A stretch of DNA of 51,946 nt, from assembly GCA_023264635.1 (NCBI GenBank), contig JAHFLT010000007.1:1-51946 (forward strand), written 5' to 3'. The translations under genes and the position numbers were made by a program. The notes beneath the pieces were generated by a model. That model did no database searches and was not told where the DNA came from. It saw only the letters and a program-made list of their open reading frames with translations. Source of the stretch: Candidatus Woesearchaeota archaeon (lineage in GTDB: Archaea; Nanobdellota; Nanobdellia; Woesearchaeales; JAGVYF01). Positions 43,391 through 51,924 of this stretch are shown here, piece by piece; position 1 is the stretch's first letter, and the number at the start of each line of letters is the position of its first letter.

Positions 43391-44332
43391 ATGCGAAAAA
43401 AGAGGAGAACAATACTAATAATCCCTATTCTTTTGTTTCTGGTACTGGCTGGTTTCCTTTTCTTTTCTTTTTCAGAGAGAGATGATAAGGTAACTGGGAA
43501 AGCTGTTACAGAAGAATATGCGTATAAATTGACGGACGTTACTAGTTCATTCAATCCTCTTCCTAAATATTCAAGTGTAGTCACTTGTAGTTTCGATAAA
43601 AAATCAACTAAAGCTATTTATGAGCAACATTGGCCGTCTGCGCCTGACTATTTTGACCCCTCAACAAAAACTCTGTTCAAAGGGAAACCCCAACATGATC
43701 AGTGGAAATTTAGTGTAACGTGGAATTCACCCCCGAGTATAATCAAACAGGGAGACAGCTTTACTATTCTATGGGTAGGAGATGGGAGTTACCTTACAAA
43801 AGGAGATAATTTACAGAAAGCAGGATTTGTTGTTGTTGATTCTTCTTCTGGTGCTCTAAGCGCAAAAAGAAGTGTGGGAGATTACTATATTGTTATGACG
43901 GGATATAGTCGGGATAACGAGTTCAATTATCACCCATTGTTAAAAAAATCAAATAGAGTTTCAACAATTACTGTAAATGCAAATCAGGACTCTCTCAAGA
44001 AAGCGTTTCTGTCGGTTTCTTTGACAGCAACATCACGTACGTGTGGGGGATGCGAAGAGCCAGACCCAGTTTGTGATGGTAATGTTGAGTATCAGTATAA
44101 CTTGGTAAAAAAACCAGTCTGTAATGACCCGCTTGTTTTAGACGAACAAACGTGGGAGTGTGTTGAATCATGTAAAGAAACAAGGGAAAAGGTTCTCTCT
44201 CAGAACATTGTCTCTTCTTTTATGGCTCTTCCCCCACTTTCTCCTGAAGACCTAAATGGAAGAAAATTCGCATTGAAAAATGCTCCTCGCTATATACCTG
44301 ATTATAATGTTATGTATGGAGGAGTAGGATGA
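43391..44332 (+). CDS. Secreted/membrane-anchored protein, first gene of a three-gene surface operon
   Basis: A 313-aa protein with a lysine/arginine-rich start and one membrane segment (ILIIPILLFLVLAGFLFFSF) and the rest outside. It has a beta-rich domain (SFTILWVGDGSYLTKGDN ... GDYYIVMTGYSRDNE) and a cysteine-rich segment (CGGCEEPDPVCDGN ... CNDPL ... CVESC). I recognise no family. Its TGA overlaps the ATG of the next gene (ATGA), so they are translationally coupled. Confidence 0.75.
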   Translation: MRKKRRTILIIPILLFLVLAGFLFFSFSERDDKVTGKAVTEEYAYKLTDVTSSFNPLPKYSSVVTCSFDKKSTKAIYEQHWPSAPDYFDPSTKTLFKGKPQHDQWKFSVTWNSPPSIIKQGDSFTILWVGDGSYLTKGDNLQKAGFVVVDSSSGALSAKRSVGDYYIVMTGYSRDNEFNYHPLLKKSNRVSTITVNANQDSLKKAFLSVSLTATSRTCGGCEEPDPVCDGNVEYQYNLVKKPVCNDPLVLDEQTWECVESCKETREKVLSQNIVSSFMALPPLSPEDLNGRKFALKNAPRYIPDYNVMYGGVG

Positions 44333-45723
44333 AAAAATATTTTTTGGTGATAATTATAGTTATTTTCCTTGGCACAATTGTCTTTGCCCAGGAAAGAGTG
44401 CTCCTGCCTCAGAGTATAACTATCACCAAAGATACCCCTGAGAACCACAAATCAATTCCACTGCCAGGAGGGTATACATACCTAATAAAAGCTACAGGGA
44501 CTCAGGGTGCAGGACCTGAGAATTATAATGGTGCTGATTGGTTTTATTGCTTTGAATGTCCTGGTGGACCTATTAAGCTCGCGGAAAGAATGGGGTCAAT
44601 GGGGGCACCATCTCGCGTCAAAATCACCCTTGGTGAAGAAGAAGTGTTTTACACACTAAGAGGCACATACGGATTTAGAAGCATAAAACCCCCTGAGTAT
44701 AGAGATGATCACACCTATGAAGAAGAAAGAACACTTTCAGCTCCAACGTTTTTATCTGCTCAAGGAACGCTATATTATGGCGGGCAACTAACGTTACAGG
44801 TATACGCATTATGCAAAGAGGAAGATAAACAAAAAGAAGGTCCATGCAAAAAATGTGCCGAGAAAGAAGAGAAGAAGGGGTATAAGTGTATATGTAAAAA
44901 AAAATACACACGAGACCCATCAGGTAACTGTGCTTTACAACGGAGTGATGCTCAAGAAAAACCAAAGGAATCTTTCTTTGCTGTCTGTTCAAATAGCGAA
45001 GCAGGCTATCCAGAACACAATGTGATTTCTTGTCCCAGTCCAACAGCATCAACAAGCACATCAAATATAGTAACAGGAGCATTCGCAGCTTTGAGAAAGT
45101 TTTTAGGGTTGTCAAATCCTACAGGACACGAAATAATAGAGAGTGGGAGTCCATGTGTTTCCTCTTTGCCATCCAAAAAAGACATTGAAGATCCACCATC
45201 ACTACCAGAACTTCTTAAGAAGATTGAAATAATTTCTTCTATAAAAGAGTATGTCAGCCCTATTCCTGATCCCTCACGGGGTGTCAAGGTAATTGTCAAA
45301 GGAACAGGAATCTATAAAGGACGAGAGGAAGAAGATATAACTGTTGATGGCGCATTTTGTTTTAATAATAAATGCATAAACTACAATGGGAATAAACCTC
45401 TTGCTACAGACATATTACTCATCAATGAAAAACCATTAAGGTCTTTAGCAGAACTAACATATAATAACAATCACGAGTATACCGCTTATGTTCAAGTACC
45501 ACTTTCATTTTCTGACGAAGGGTCATCAATATCCTTTAGTCTCCTCTCTGGAGTATTATCACTTGTAGGAATAATGCCTCCGGGTGTTGATGGAACATAT
45601 AAGGAGAAACAAGTTGCATTCACTGTAGAAATTTACGCTGTATGCAAAAAAGGAGATAAATACATGTATCGCGATACCGAAGGAAGAGGATGGAAAGGAA
45701 GGTGCATCAAGAGAAAGGACTAA
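44329..45723 (+). CDS. Secreted cysteine-rich protein, second gene of the surface operon
   Basis: A 464-aa protein with a signal peptide (MKKYFLVIIIVIFLGTIVFAQ). It has two similar halves ending in LQVYALCKEED (about residue 165) and VEIYAVCKKGD (about 445), suggesting a duplicated beta domain. A cysteine-rich EGF-like segment (CKKCAEKEEKKGYKCICKKKYTRDPSGNC) lies between, resembling a disulphide module. A hydrophobic stretch near residue 395 (SISFSLLSGVLSLVGIMPPG) may be membrane-associated. No family recognised. Confidence 0.75.
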   Translation: MKKYFLVIIIVIFLGTIVFAQERVLLPQSITITKDTPENHKSIPLPGGYTYLIKATGTQGAGPENYNGADWFYCFECPGGPIKLAERMGSMGAPSRVKITLGEEEVFYTLRGTYGFRSIKPPEYRDDHTYEEERTLSAPTFLSAQGTLYYGGQLTLQVYALCKEEDKQKEGPCKKCAEKEEKKGYKCICKKKYTRDPSGNCALQRSDAQEKPKESFFAVCSNSEAGYPEHNVISCPSPTASTSTSNIVTGAFAALRKFLGLSNPTGHEIIESGSPCVSSLPSKKDIEDPPSLPELLKKIEIISSIKEYVSPIPDPSRGVKVIVKGTGIYKGREEEDITVDGAFCFNNKCINYNGNKPLATDILLINEKPLRSLAELTYNNNHEYTAYVQVPLSFSDEGSSISFSLLSGVLSLVGIMPPGVDGTYKEKQVAFTVEIYAVCKKGDKYMYRDTEGRGWKGRCIKRKD

Positions 45724-45748
45724 GAGAAGAAAAACCCATTGAAAAAAA

Positions 45749-47512
45749 ATGACTACGCGCATGATAAAAACAGGGATAGTATTCAGTATGTTGTTTCTGC
45801 TTCTTTCTGTTATTAGTCTTGCTTATAACATCCAGAAACCTTCTCAGAGTGATCTTTACGAAGGGTACACAAATTTCCAGTTTTGGGCAGAAGAGCGTTG
45901 GGAGAATCCGCCAGCTTATTCTCTTTATGTCTCTCCAGCAGATGTTACTATCGAGTATCGTGATGATGTAATAAATAAGATCCAGCTACAGAAAGACATG
46001 GGGTATATTGCATTAGCAGCTGCAGCAAGCTTTCCTCACATACGAAAAAGCGTTACTGTTAAACACTTTTCTGGAGACAAAAAAGAAATGAAAATAACAG
46101 TTCCTGCAGAAAGACTATTCAAAACTCTTGCTCTTGAACAAACCTCTGAAGAATTCTTAGCAAGTATCTCACCACCAGCAACAACCTGCACGTTAAAATC
46201 TGAAAAACCGACAATGGAACAAGATGAAAATCAAAAAGCGACAGTAAATTGTCTTAATGATGAAAATCAACCAGCTGTTTGCCCAGATGTTAGTTTTAGG
46301 CCACTTCAAGCAAGCTTCTATGGATCATTTAGTCCCAACAGGAAACCCAGCGACAAAAAATCAGCTTCTGTAACATCTACTTTTACTGCAGAAGAAGTTG
46401 CAGAGTTTGAAATCGAAGCAGATATAGGAGTGCGACGTTGTTCGGCAAAGCTAAAAGTCACCCCACCACAGCCAACAAGTTGTTCCATGGAACTGCAGAA
46501 AGATGATATGGTTATTAACGAGTTACAGGGAGTGATTGTTGCCTGTAGTGGAATAAAGAAACCAGCGCCTTGCCCTATAAAAAATATTGTCTGGAAAGTG
46601 CAAGGCGGGCAGATAAATCCCAATACAGTTTCAACCTGGGAGTGGAAAGCAGGAGCGTCGTACATTGCACCAGGCGTTGCAGGTTCTTATGCAATTAAAG
46701 TGACACTTCCAAATGGTGCATCATGTGCAAAAACAGTTTCTGTTTCCTTAAGTCAGGTTGTGAAAGTAGAAGCAAAGTTTGGTTGGAATCTAGTATCTAT
46801 CCCTATTAAAAGTAAAGTAACTGATATCTTAGGAACAGCCCAAGCAGTAATTTATCGCTATACTGGAAAGTGGGAACGCTTTACAGGTACAGAACTTGAC
46901 CCAGGAGCTTATTTTGTAGAAGTGGACAAACAGAGTACCCTCAAAATACCCGCAGAAAATCCAACAAAGGTGGGAGTGAACAAAGGGTGGAATGCAGTTG
47001 GCCTTCCTATTTCTGCTGAAAAGAAACTAAAGGATGTTACTCTTCTAGTGGGAAGCACAGATGTGATATTGTATCGCTTCGATCCAGCCACGCAGCGATG
47101 GAAAGGGGTAGTTTCAGAAGATATCATTTCTCCACGAGAAGGCTATCTTGTCTTTACAAAGGAAGCAGGCACCCTCTCAATAGCACCACCAGATGCCTGT
47201 TCGATAAATCCACCAAATGCTGTGATGAGTAACAATGATGGTAAAGCGTTTACTGTCAGTTGCACAGCAAAAAAAAGACAAGTGGCATGTTCCTCTATGT
47301 ACTGGGATACTACCTCCCCAGGATCTCTCCTTGGTTTGCCGGGATATTCCGATCTTGGGCCATACGATTCACGTCGTAAACCCACACAAAGCGTTTCTTT
47401 AGGTATGCCGGAGAGAGGTGGGGTAGTAATTGCATGCGATCACCCAGTTTCCGGAATAACCGTGCCAACAAACTGGATCTGCTGCACGTCAACAATAATC
47501 CTAAAAAAATGA
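45749..47512 (+). CDS. Secreted multidomain protein, third gene of the surface operon
   Basis: A 587-aa protein with a signal peptide (IVFSMLFLLLSVISLAYN). Two or three Ig-like domains each contain a cysteine pair (TTCTLKSEKPTMEQDENQKATVNC; TSCSMELQKDDMVINELQGVIVAC; DACSINPPNAV...FTVSC). A pair of tandem domains opens with FGWNLVSIPIK and KGWNAVGLPIS, a repeat common in archaeal and bacterial surface proteins. The three cysteine-pair domains share the pattern C-x-(ψ)-x2-(N/K)P, so they are internal repeats. It probably forms part of an extracellular complex with the two genes before it. Confidence 0.78.
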   Translation: MTTRMIKTGIVFSMLFLLLSVISLAYNIQKPSQSDLYEGYTNFQFWAEERWENPPAYSLYVSPADVTIEYRDDVINKIQLQKDMGYIALAAAASFPHIRKSVTVKHFSGDKKEMKITVPAERLFKTLALEQTSEEFLASISPPATTCTLKSEKPTMEQDENQKATVNCLNDENQPAVCPDVSFRPLQASFYGSFSPNRKPSDKKSASVTSTFTAEEVAEFEIEADIGVRRCSAKLKVTPPQPTSCSMELQKDDMVINELQGVIVACSGIKKPAPCPIKNIVWKVQGGQINPNTVSTWEWKAGASYIAPGVAGSYAIKVTLPNGASCAKTVSVSLSQVVKVEAKFGWNLVSIPIKSKVTDILGTAQAVIYRYTGKWERFTGTELDPGAYFVEVDKQSTLKIPAENPTKVGVNKGWNAVGLPISAEKKLKDVTLLVGSTDVILYRFDPATQRWKGVVSEDIISPREGYLVFTKEAGTLSIAPPDACSINPPNAVMSNNDGKAFTVSCTAKKRQVACSSMYWDTTSPGSLLGLPGYSDLGPYDSRRKPTQSVSLGMPERGGVVIACDHPVSGITVPTNWICCTSTIILKK

Positions 47513-47534
47513 TACTAAAGTTTATAGAATCAGT

Positions 47535-47852
47535 TTACAACAATTCCAGCTTCTTTGCCCTGAATCCTTTCCGCTGTACATTTGTCTTTTTGCACGTCTT
47601 GCAGGTGAATCTAAGGTCTGTTTTCTTGGAGCCTTTCTTTCCATACATTTTCCACCCGGACAGCGCTCCTTTTGACATGCGTCCTTTGTTACCAGTACCT
47701 GTTGATTTTCCGCGCTCAGCCATACGGTATTTCGAGCCATGACTTCTTGGGTGCGCAGTGCCCATTGTCCTCTTTTTAGCAGGGTGCACACCATGCTCGG
47801 TATGTTTCTTGCATATCGGGCAGAAATGCATAATCTCTTTGGGCATATTCAT
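47535..47852 (-). CDS. 50S ribosomal protein L44e
   Basis: 105 aa from ATG 47852 (MNMPKEIMHF); the same frame is open upstream but lacks the family sequence. The zinc-binding pairs CPICKKHTEHG and CKTCKKTNV are those of L44e. A TATA-like TTTAAA lies about 25-30 nt upstream, so it is leaderless. Divergent from L35Ae. Confidence 0.9.
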   Translation of the reverse strand: MNMPKEIMHFCPICKKHTEHGVHPAKKRTMGTAHPRSHGSKYRMAERGKSTGTGNKGRMSKGALSGWKMYGKKGSKKTDLRFTCKTCKKTNVQRKGFRAKKLELL

Positions 47853-47928
47853 GATAATGCCAGAAACGGTAATGTGTTTAAAAAAGTTGTGCAAAAACTT
47901 TATAAATTGCTGCAAAAATCAACTGTTT
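47853..47928. promoter_or_regulatory. Divergent ribosomal protein promoters (L44e / L35Ae)
   Basis: TTTATAAAT at 47899-47907 is 22-30 nt before the L35Ae ATG at 47929. The minus-strand TTTAAA around 47877-47882 is 25-30 nt before the L44e ATG at 47852. Both genes appear leaderless. Confidence 0.55.
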
Positions 47929-48186
47929 ATGCAAGGACGTGTCGTGAATTTTCGGGGAAATATCCGGATGCAGAGGTATAACTATTTGCTTATCACCGTC
48001 CCAGGAATCGATTCAAAAGAAAAAGCAACATCTCTGGTAGGCAAAACAGTGCTCTGGAAATCCCCAGCAAACAGGGAGATACAAGGTAAAATTACTGCTC
48101 CTCATGGAGATGGTGGGACTATCCGTGCGATTTTTGAGCAAGGCATGCCTGGTCAATGTCTGGGAACTGTCGTGGACATTCAGTAA
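47929..48186 (+). CDS. 50S ribosomal protein L35Ae
   Basis: 85 aa starting MQGRVVNFRGN, with KATSLVGKTVLWKSP, the conserved strand IQGKITAPHGDGGTIRAIFEQG and the end MPGQCLGTVVDIQ: the archaeal/eukaryotic L35Ae. ATG 47929 is set by homology and by the TATA box; the frame is open much further upstream but that part is not ribosomal-protein-like. Confidence 0.9.
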   Translation: MQGRVVNFRGNIRMQRYNYLLITVPGIDSKEKATSLVGKTVLWKSPANREIQGKITAPHGDGGTIRAIFEQGMPGQCLGTVVDIQ

Positions 48187-48221
48187 TTTATACAAGTTTT
48201 AGTAATTCACACAAGTTTTCT

Positions 48222-48431
48222 TTACAAGAATGTTCTGACAGCATCTCTTCTTATTTTTTCCCAGAGGATATAGAGCGCAGCCAGAATGCCCAGCGCAGCG
48301 AGCACAGAAACCATAAGGTTATCTGGTATAATTTCTATTCCTGTAATTGAATTACGTAATCGCAGTAAAATATATGAACTGACAAGGAACAGTGCCCCCC
48401 CAAGAAGATGCCCGAATGTGAAGAGCCGCAC
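48222..48431 (-). CDS. Small membrane protein, third gene of a micro-operon
   Basis: 69 aa from GTG 48431 (MRLFTFGHLLGGALFLVSSYILLRL), with two membrane segments (residues 8-25 and about 40-57, LMVSVLAALGILAALYILWEKI). GGGGTGA lies just upstream. It follows the stop of the preceding gene by 4 bp. No family recognised. Confidence 0.6.
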   Translation of the reverse strand: MRLFTFGHLLGGALFLVSSYILLRLRNSITGIEIIPDNLMVSVLAALGILAALYILWEKIRRDAVRTFL

Positions 48432-48435
48432 GCAT

Positions 48436-48537
48436 TCACCCCACGATTTTTGTCAATATTCCGCTATATGCAAGAATGATTCCCAGCAAAAATCCCAAGA
48501 CAAGATACTTTAACCGCATGAGTATGCCTTTCTTCAT
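48436..48537 (-). CDS. 33-aa membrane peptide, second gene of a micro-operon
   Basis: Begins MKKGILMRLKYLVLGFLLG and continues IILAYSGILTKIVG: one membrane helix. Its ATG overlaps the stop of the preceding gene as ATGA, a standard coupling arrangement, which is the main evidence that it is translated. Confidence 0.55.
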   Translation of the reverse strand: MKKGILMRLKYLVLGFLLGIILAYSGILTKIVG

Positions 48538-48686
48538 GCAGCAGGTACCGGGCAAAGAGGCAACTGGAACGGCAATGGAATAATTCCTTGGGCGACAAGC
48601 GCAGTAAGCACAATGCCAACAAGAATCCCTGCAATGAAATACAATGCTTCACGTTCAAACAGGTACCAAATAAACCCTTTTTTCAT
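48534..48686 (-). CDS. 50-aa membrane protein, first gene of a micro-operon
   Basis: Begins MKKGFIWYLFEREALYFIAG with the membrane helix IAGILVGIVLTALVAQGIIPL and ends with a proline-rich tail with one cysteine (LPLCPVPAA). AGGTGA lies 5 nt before ATG 48686; an in-frame ATG two codons earlier is less well placed. The front MKKGF/MKKGI is shared with the next gene. Confidence 0.6.
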   Translation of the reverse strand: MKKGFIWYLFEREALYFIAGILVGIVLTALVAQGIIPLPFQLPLCPVPAA

Positions 48687-48786
48687 AAGCATCACCTGTA
48701 TAGTATGGAGACCATGTTCTATATAATAGTTTCCCCGGTGTGTTATCCCCTAAGTTTTTCTTCTCGATGATTTAATTGTTGTCATT

Positions 48787-49644
48787 TTAGGACCTCATTT
48801 TGCGCTGGAACGCCTGCCATGGCGTTTCCAGCTCTTCGAAGTTAAGACTCATGTGCGGTCTTATGTGGTTGTACCAATGCTTATACGCTTCAGCTGTTGG
48901 GAATGCATCTCTGTGTTGTTCGTAAGTATGGAATGAGCGTTCTACTTTGCCGTTTGATTGTGGATGTTTGATACGGCAAAGTATTTGTTTTATGCCGTTA
49001 TCATCGAGAAATTTCTTGAATTTGCTATCACCATCCATATTACTTGTGAACTGGCTTCAGTGATCGCTGATGCATTCCTTAATATGACCGTATTGAAGTG
49101 CTTCTTTCATTCCTTCAATGCTCTCTTCTGTTGTTGGACTATTGCATTCTCGTATTGCAAGTAGTGCTCTGCTTGCATCGTCCAACACTTTGAAGACCCA
49201 AATGCCATCATTTGGGCGCTGATGCCAATCAATATGCACAGCCGTTAAACTGTATCTTCGTTCGTACCTGATCCAGTTCTTCTCTCGAACCACTGTCTTG
49301 TCATCTTTCTTTGCCAATCCTTCACAGAGAAGTATTTTGTGAATCTTGTTATGTGATATATGAACCTTATAGTCCTTCTCAATGAGCTTTTCCAGCGGAG
49401 GTGCAGAAAGCCTGTACCTATCGTGAGCGATTCTCACGACGGCAATCTCTGCCTGAGTGACTTGTTTTGTAGGAGGCCCCATACGGGCTCCTACAATAGG
49501 AATTTCTCCTGTCTGCTGATACTCACTCCCTATCTGGTCTACTCTTCGTTGACTCACACCAGCCTCCTTTCGTGCTTGGTAACTGCTCAATCCCGTGTTC
49601 TTTTTCTCAAGAATCCCCAGGACTCTACTTTTGTTCAGTTTCAT
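48787..49644 (-). pseudogene. IS481-like transposase with an in-frame stop
   Basis: Start at ATG 49644 (MKLNKSRVLGILE) by homology. The N-terminal helix-turn-helix (SSYQARKEAGVSQRRVDQIG) is followed by an rve-type DDE domain: VHIDWHQRPNDGIWVFKVLDDASRALLA, ISDH, then a TGA at 49057-49059, then SQFTSNMDGDSKF and KHPQSNGKVERSFHTYEQ with the third acidic residue. Families of this type usually read SDHGSQF, so the TGA replaces a glycine codon (GGA). The frame is otherwise open for about 285 codons. IS ends are near 48780 and 49697 but their inverted repeats are weak. Confidence 0.8.
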
Positions 49645-49753
49645 AACCGAACAATTCCTGTCCTGAGGAAATACTTTCAGGATAACACAGTGTCTAAACA
49701 ATGTAGGTAATTTTATATATCCTCTCTCCATTAAAATTATGGGGTGGGAGATA

Positions 49754-50788
49754 ATGAAGTTTGAAGTTACCATAAACAAAAAGCATGCATACATGATCAT
49801 AGCAATGATAATGCTTGTCGGCGTCTTTGTCGTTGCACAGACATCTACTACTCCTGTTGTTTCACATAAACTAAGTCAGATCACGAAAGAGAATGGTGTT
49901 GCACTGGATATAACAAATACTAATGATGGAAAAGTCGGGATAGGGACATTGAGTCCAGCAGCAAGATTAGATGTTGTTGGTTCTACCACTACCGGAAATA
50001 CTATGCTTCGTGTAGGCAGTCCCGCAGATGTAAATCATCGTGGCTATGACGTTGCTGTTGTGCAAGGAGGCCCGGCATCGGACTATGTCGGAACTGTTCT
50101 TAATGTTCAATCACGTAGCTTAGATGAGACTGGATATGTCTTGCTAAATGTGCAAAATGCAGTCGCTAATACCCCTTCGAGTAAGCTATATGTTCGAGGT
50201 GACGGCAACGTCGGCATCGGGACGACAACACCAACCCAAAAACTTGATGTCAATGGGGTGATTAAGGAATCAGTTGCCGGTGGTCTTTTCTATGGTAGTG
50301 CTACAAGTAATTTTGGTTCTAGTGGAAAAGAACTTGTGATAACTGTTAATAATGGTCAAGGTGGAGCTAATGATGAGGTATGGATTGGGCCTAATACTGG
50401 TGGTTATGTTGGACACATACAACTTGCAGCATCACAAATTCATTATTCTGGACAACTGATTGGGCCTTCGGATAGGAGACTCAAAGAGAATATCCAATAC
50501 ATTCCCACTGCAATTGATACAATAAGAAATCTAAAACCTGCAACTTTTGATTTTATCAATGGACAGAAAAATCGTGTTGGTTTTATTGCGCAGGAAGTCC
50601 AAAAAGTATTGCCTCATTTAATTTTTACTAATACCAATGGGATGTTGGAATTAAATGAGATAGGAATTTTACCTTATGCAGTTAAAGCAATGCAAGAACA
50701 ACAGCAACAAATTGAAGAGAACAAAAAAGAGATAAATATGTTAAAAATAGAACTCTGCAAGAAAGACAAAACATATTCTTGGTGCTAA
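49754..50788 (+). CDS. Surface protein with C-terminal peptidase S74 autoprocessing (ICA) domain
   Basis: 344 aa from ATG 49754, chosen because GGTGGGAG lies just upstream; ATG 49739 is in frame. One N-terminal hydrophobic segment (AYMIIAMIMLVGVFVVAQT) anchors or exports it. The stalk has two GIGT-type repeats (KVGIGTLSPAARLDVVG, NVGIGTTTPTQKLDVNG) typical of tail fibres and trimeric adhesins. The last 110 residues are an intramolecular chaperone domain: SDRRLKENIQYI with the Ser-Asp cleavage site and Lys five residues later, then VGFIAQEVQKVLP and a coiled coil. It should trimerise and cut itself. It lies between two insertion sequences, and its TATA box (TTTTATATATCC, about 49710) is at the edge of the first. 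Confidence 0.88.
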   Translation: MKFEVTINKKHAYMIIAMIMLVGVFVVAQTSTTPVVSHKLSQITKENGVALDITNTNDGKVGIGTLSPAARLDVVGSTTTGNTMLRVGSPADVNHRGYDVAVVQGGPASDYVGTVLNVQSRSLDETGYVLLNVQNAVANTPSSKLYVRGDGNVGIGTTTPTQKLDVNGVIKESVAGGLFYGSATSNFGSSGKELVITVNNGQGGANDEVWIGPNTGGYVGHIQLAASQIHYSGQLIGPSDRRLKENIQYIPTAIDTIRNLKPATFDFINGQKNRVGFIAQEVQKVLPHLIFTNTNGMLELNEIGILPYAVKAMQEQQQQIEENKKEINMLKIELCKKDKTYSWC

Positions 50789-50814
50789 ATTGTGGTTATG
50801 GAACAATAGCACAA

Positions 50815-50836
50815 GATTCTTTTTTTTTCTTTTTTC
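50815..50836 (+). terminator. T-rich terminator of the S74 surface gene
   Basis: GATTC followed by nine T, C and six T about 30 bp after the stop codon: a poly-T archaeal terminator. Confidence 0.6.
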
Positions 50837-51524
50837 AACTGACCTAAACCTCATTATTTGCACACTTTAGCTTATTCCACTTTTCGATGGGTGTTAGGTA
50901 TCCGATACCTTGATGTAATCTCTCTTTATTATAATACTTTACATACTGATCGAGACAGACAAATCTCTCATCATATTCCTGTTTGTACGTACCAAACCAT
51001 CGTTCAATTTTCCCATTAGTTTGGGTGTGATGTATCCGTCCTAGAACATGCCTAATCCCCAACTCATCACACCATACGGTAAAAGGTCCCTTTTCTGCTC
51101 TTGCAGGCGTAAACTGAGTACCATTATCGGTTAGTATTGCTTTTGGCTTGCCGTACTTTGCAATGGCATTACGAAACGCAAGAAGAGTGTTCTCAGTGGT
51201 TGCGTGTGCAAAAATTTCGGCATGAATCAGGACTCTGGTACAGTCATCAATATACGCAATCAAATTTTGTCCTGTAACTGGATCTGCTGTCCAATCCGTA
51301 TGCCAAAGATCATTTGGGTTAGGATACTCATATTTCACGAACTTAATTTGAGAAGGTCTCTTACGTTTACATAGCTTAAATCCATGGTCGTTATAAGTTT
51401 GTTGAATTTTTCGTTGCGACACTTTGTACCCCTTGCTCTTGAGGCGAATCCATAACTTATGGCTTCCAATCTTGTGTTTGTTCCACTCGTTGATAACAAG
51501 AGTTACGAAATTTGGATTTAAATG

Positions 51525-51596
51525 TCAGAATTCCACTCGTGTTTTACGGGTGGAGAGCGTAGCATATAGTACTAATTGTAGCTCGTGGAATTCTGA
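51525..51596. mobile_element. 72-bp inverted-repeat element in the transposase gene
   Basis: TCAGAATTCCAC at the left end faces its exact complement GTGGAATTCTGA at the right end. The interior is non-coding with a further partial dyad. It brings a TGA into the transposase frame. Confidence 0.65.
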
Positions 51597-51603
51597 GCAT
51601 GTT

Positions 51604-51696
51604 CAAAAACCGCGGTCCATTGACAGGACGGCTTGTAAGGAGGATTCTTCTTGGAATCCTCCCATCATGCCGCCCGTCTCTGACTGGCGGTTTTTG
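51604..51696. mobile_element. 93-bp palindromic element in the transposase gene
   Basis: Ends CAAAAACCGC and GCGGTTTTTG are inverted repeats. Inside, GGAGGATTC faces GAATCCTCC around a short loop, and GACAGGACGGC partly pairs with GCCGCCCGTCTC, so the whole unit could fold into one long cruciform. It interrupts the transposase frame after its HTH region. Confidence 0.6.
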
Positions 51697-51924
51697 ACAG
51701 GTTCCTTCTTCCTTCCCCTAATCCTAGGTTCCAAGGCGGTTAAACCGCCTTGTCTGAATCTTTTGAGGAGGTAGTAAATTGTCCTCCGTGGAACCTTTCT
51801 ATTTCGAGCTATTTCACTAATAGGAGTTATGCCAAGCATAACTTGTCGTAGAATATATTTTCGCAGTTTTGGTGTCCATTTGACATACATGTTCTCCCCT
51901 CATTTTGGACACCTAACACCTCTG

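Larger units (their letters stand above)
50844..51890 (-). pseudogene. IS481-like transposase interrupted by two palindromic insertions
   Basis: The N-terminal part (51890 to about 51697) is a helix-turn-helix: MYVKWTPKLRKYILRQ, ISEIARNRKVPRRTIYYLLKRF. The C-terminal part (about 51525 to 50844) runs NPNFVTLVINEWNKHKIGSH, then the rve domain LWHTDWTADPVTG, TDNGTQFTPA and HTQTNGKIERWFGTYKQEYDE, all DDE residues present. Between them lie two small palindromic elements with stop codons. GAGGGG precedes the ATG. The IS end TGTTAGGTGTCCAAAATGAG (minus strand) is at about 51918. The protein would be about 280 aa when intact. Confidence 0.82.

Noticed and set aside
45016-45299. Minus-strand frames inside the surface operon
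   Set aside because: They are antisense shadows of genes with signal peptides and consistent coding character on the plus strand.
48787-49059. Genome-wide UGA recoding
   Set aside because: Many clear genes in the window end at TGA (for example the arginase neighbour GT4 and the lipoprotein at 5844), so UGA is a stop here.
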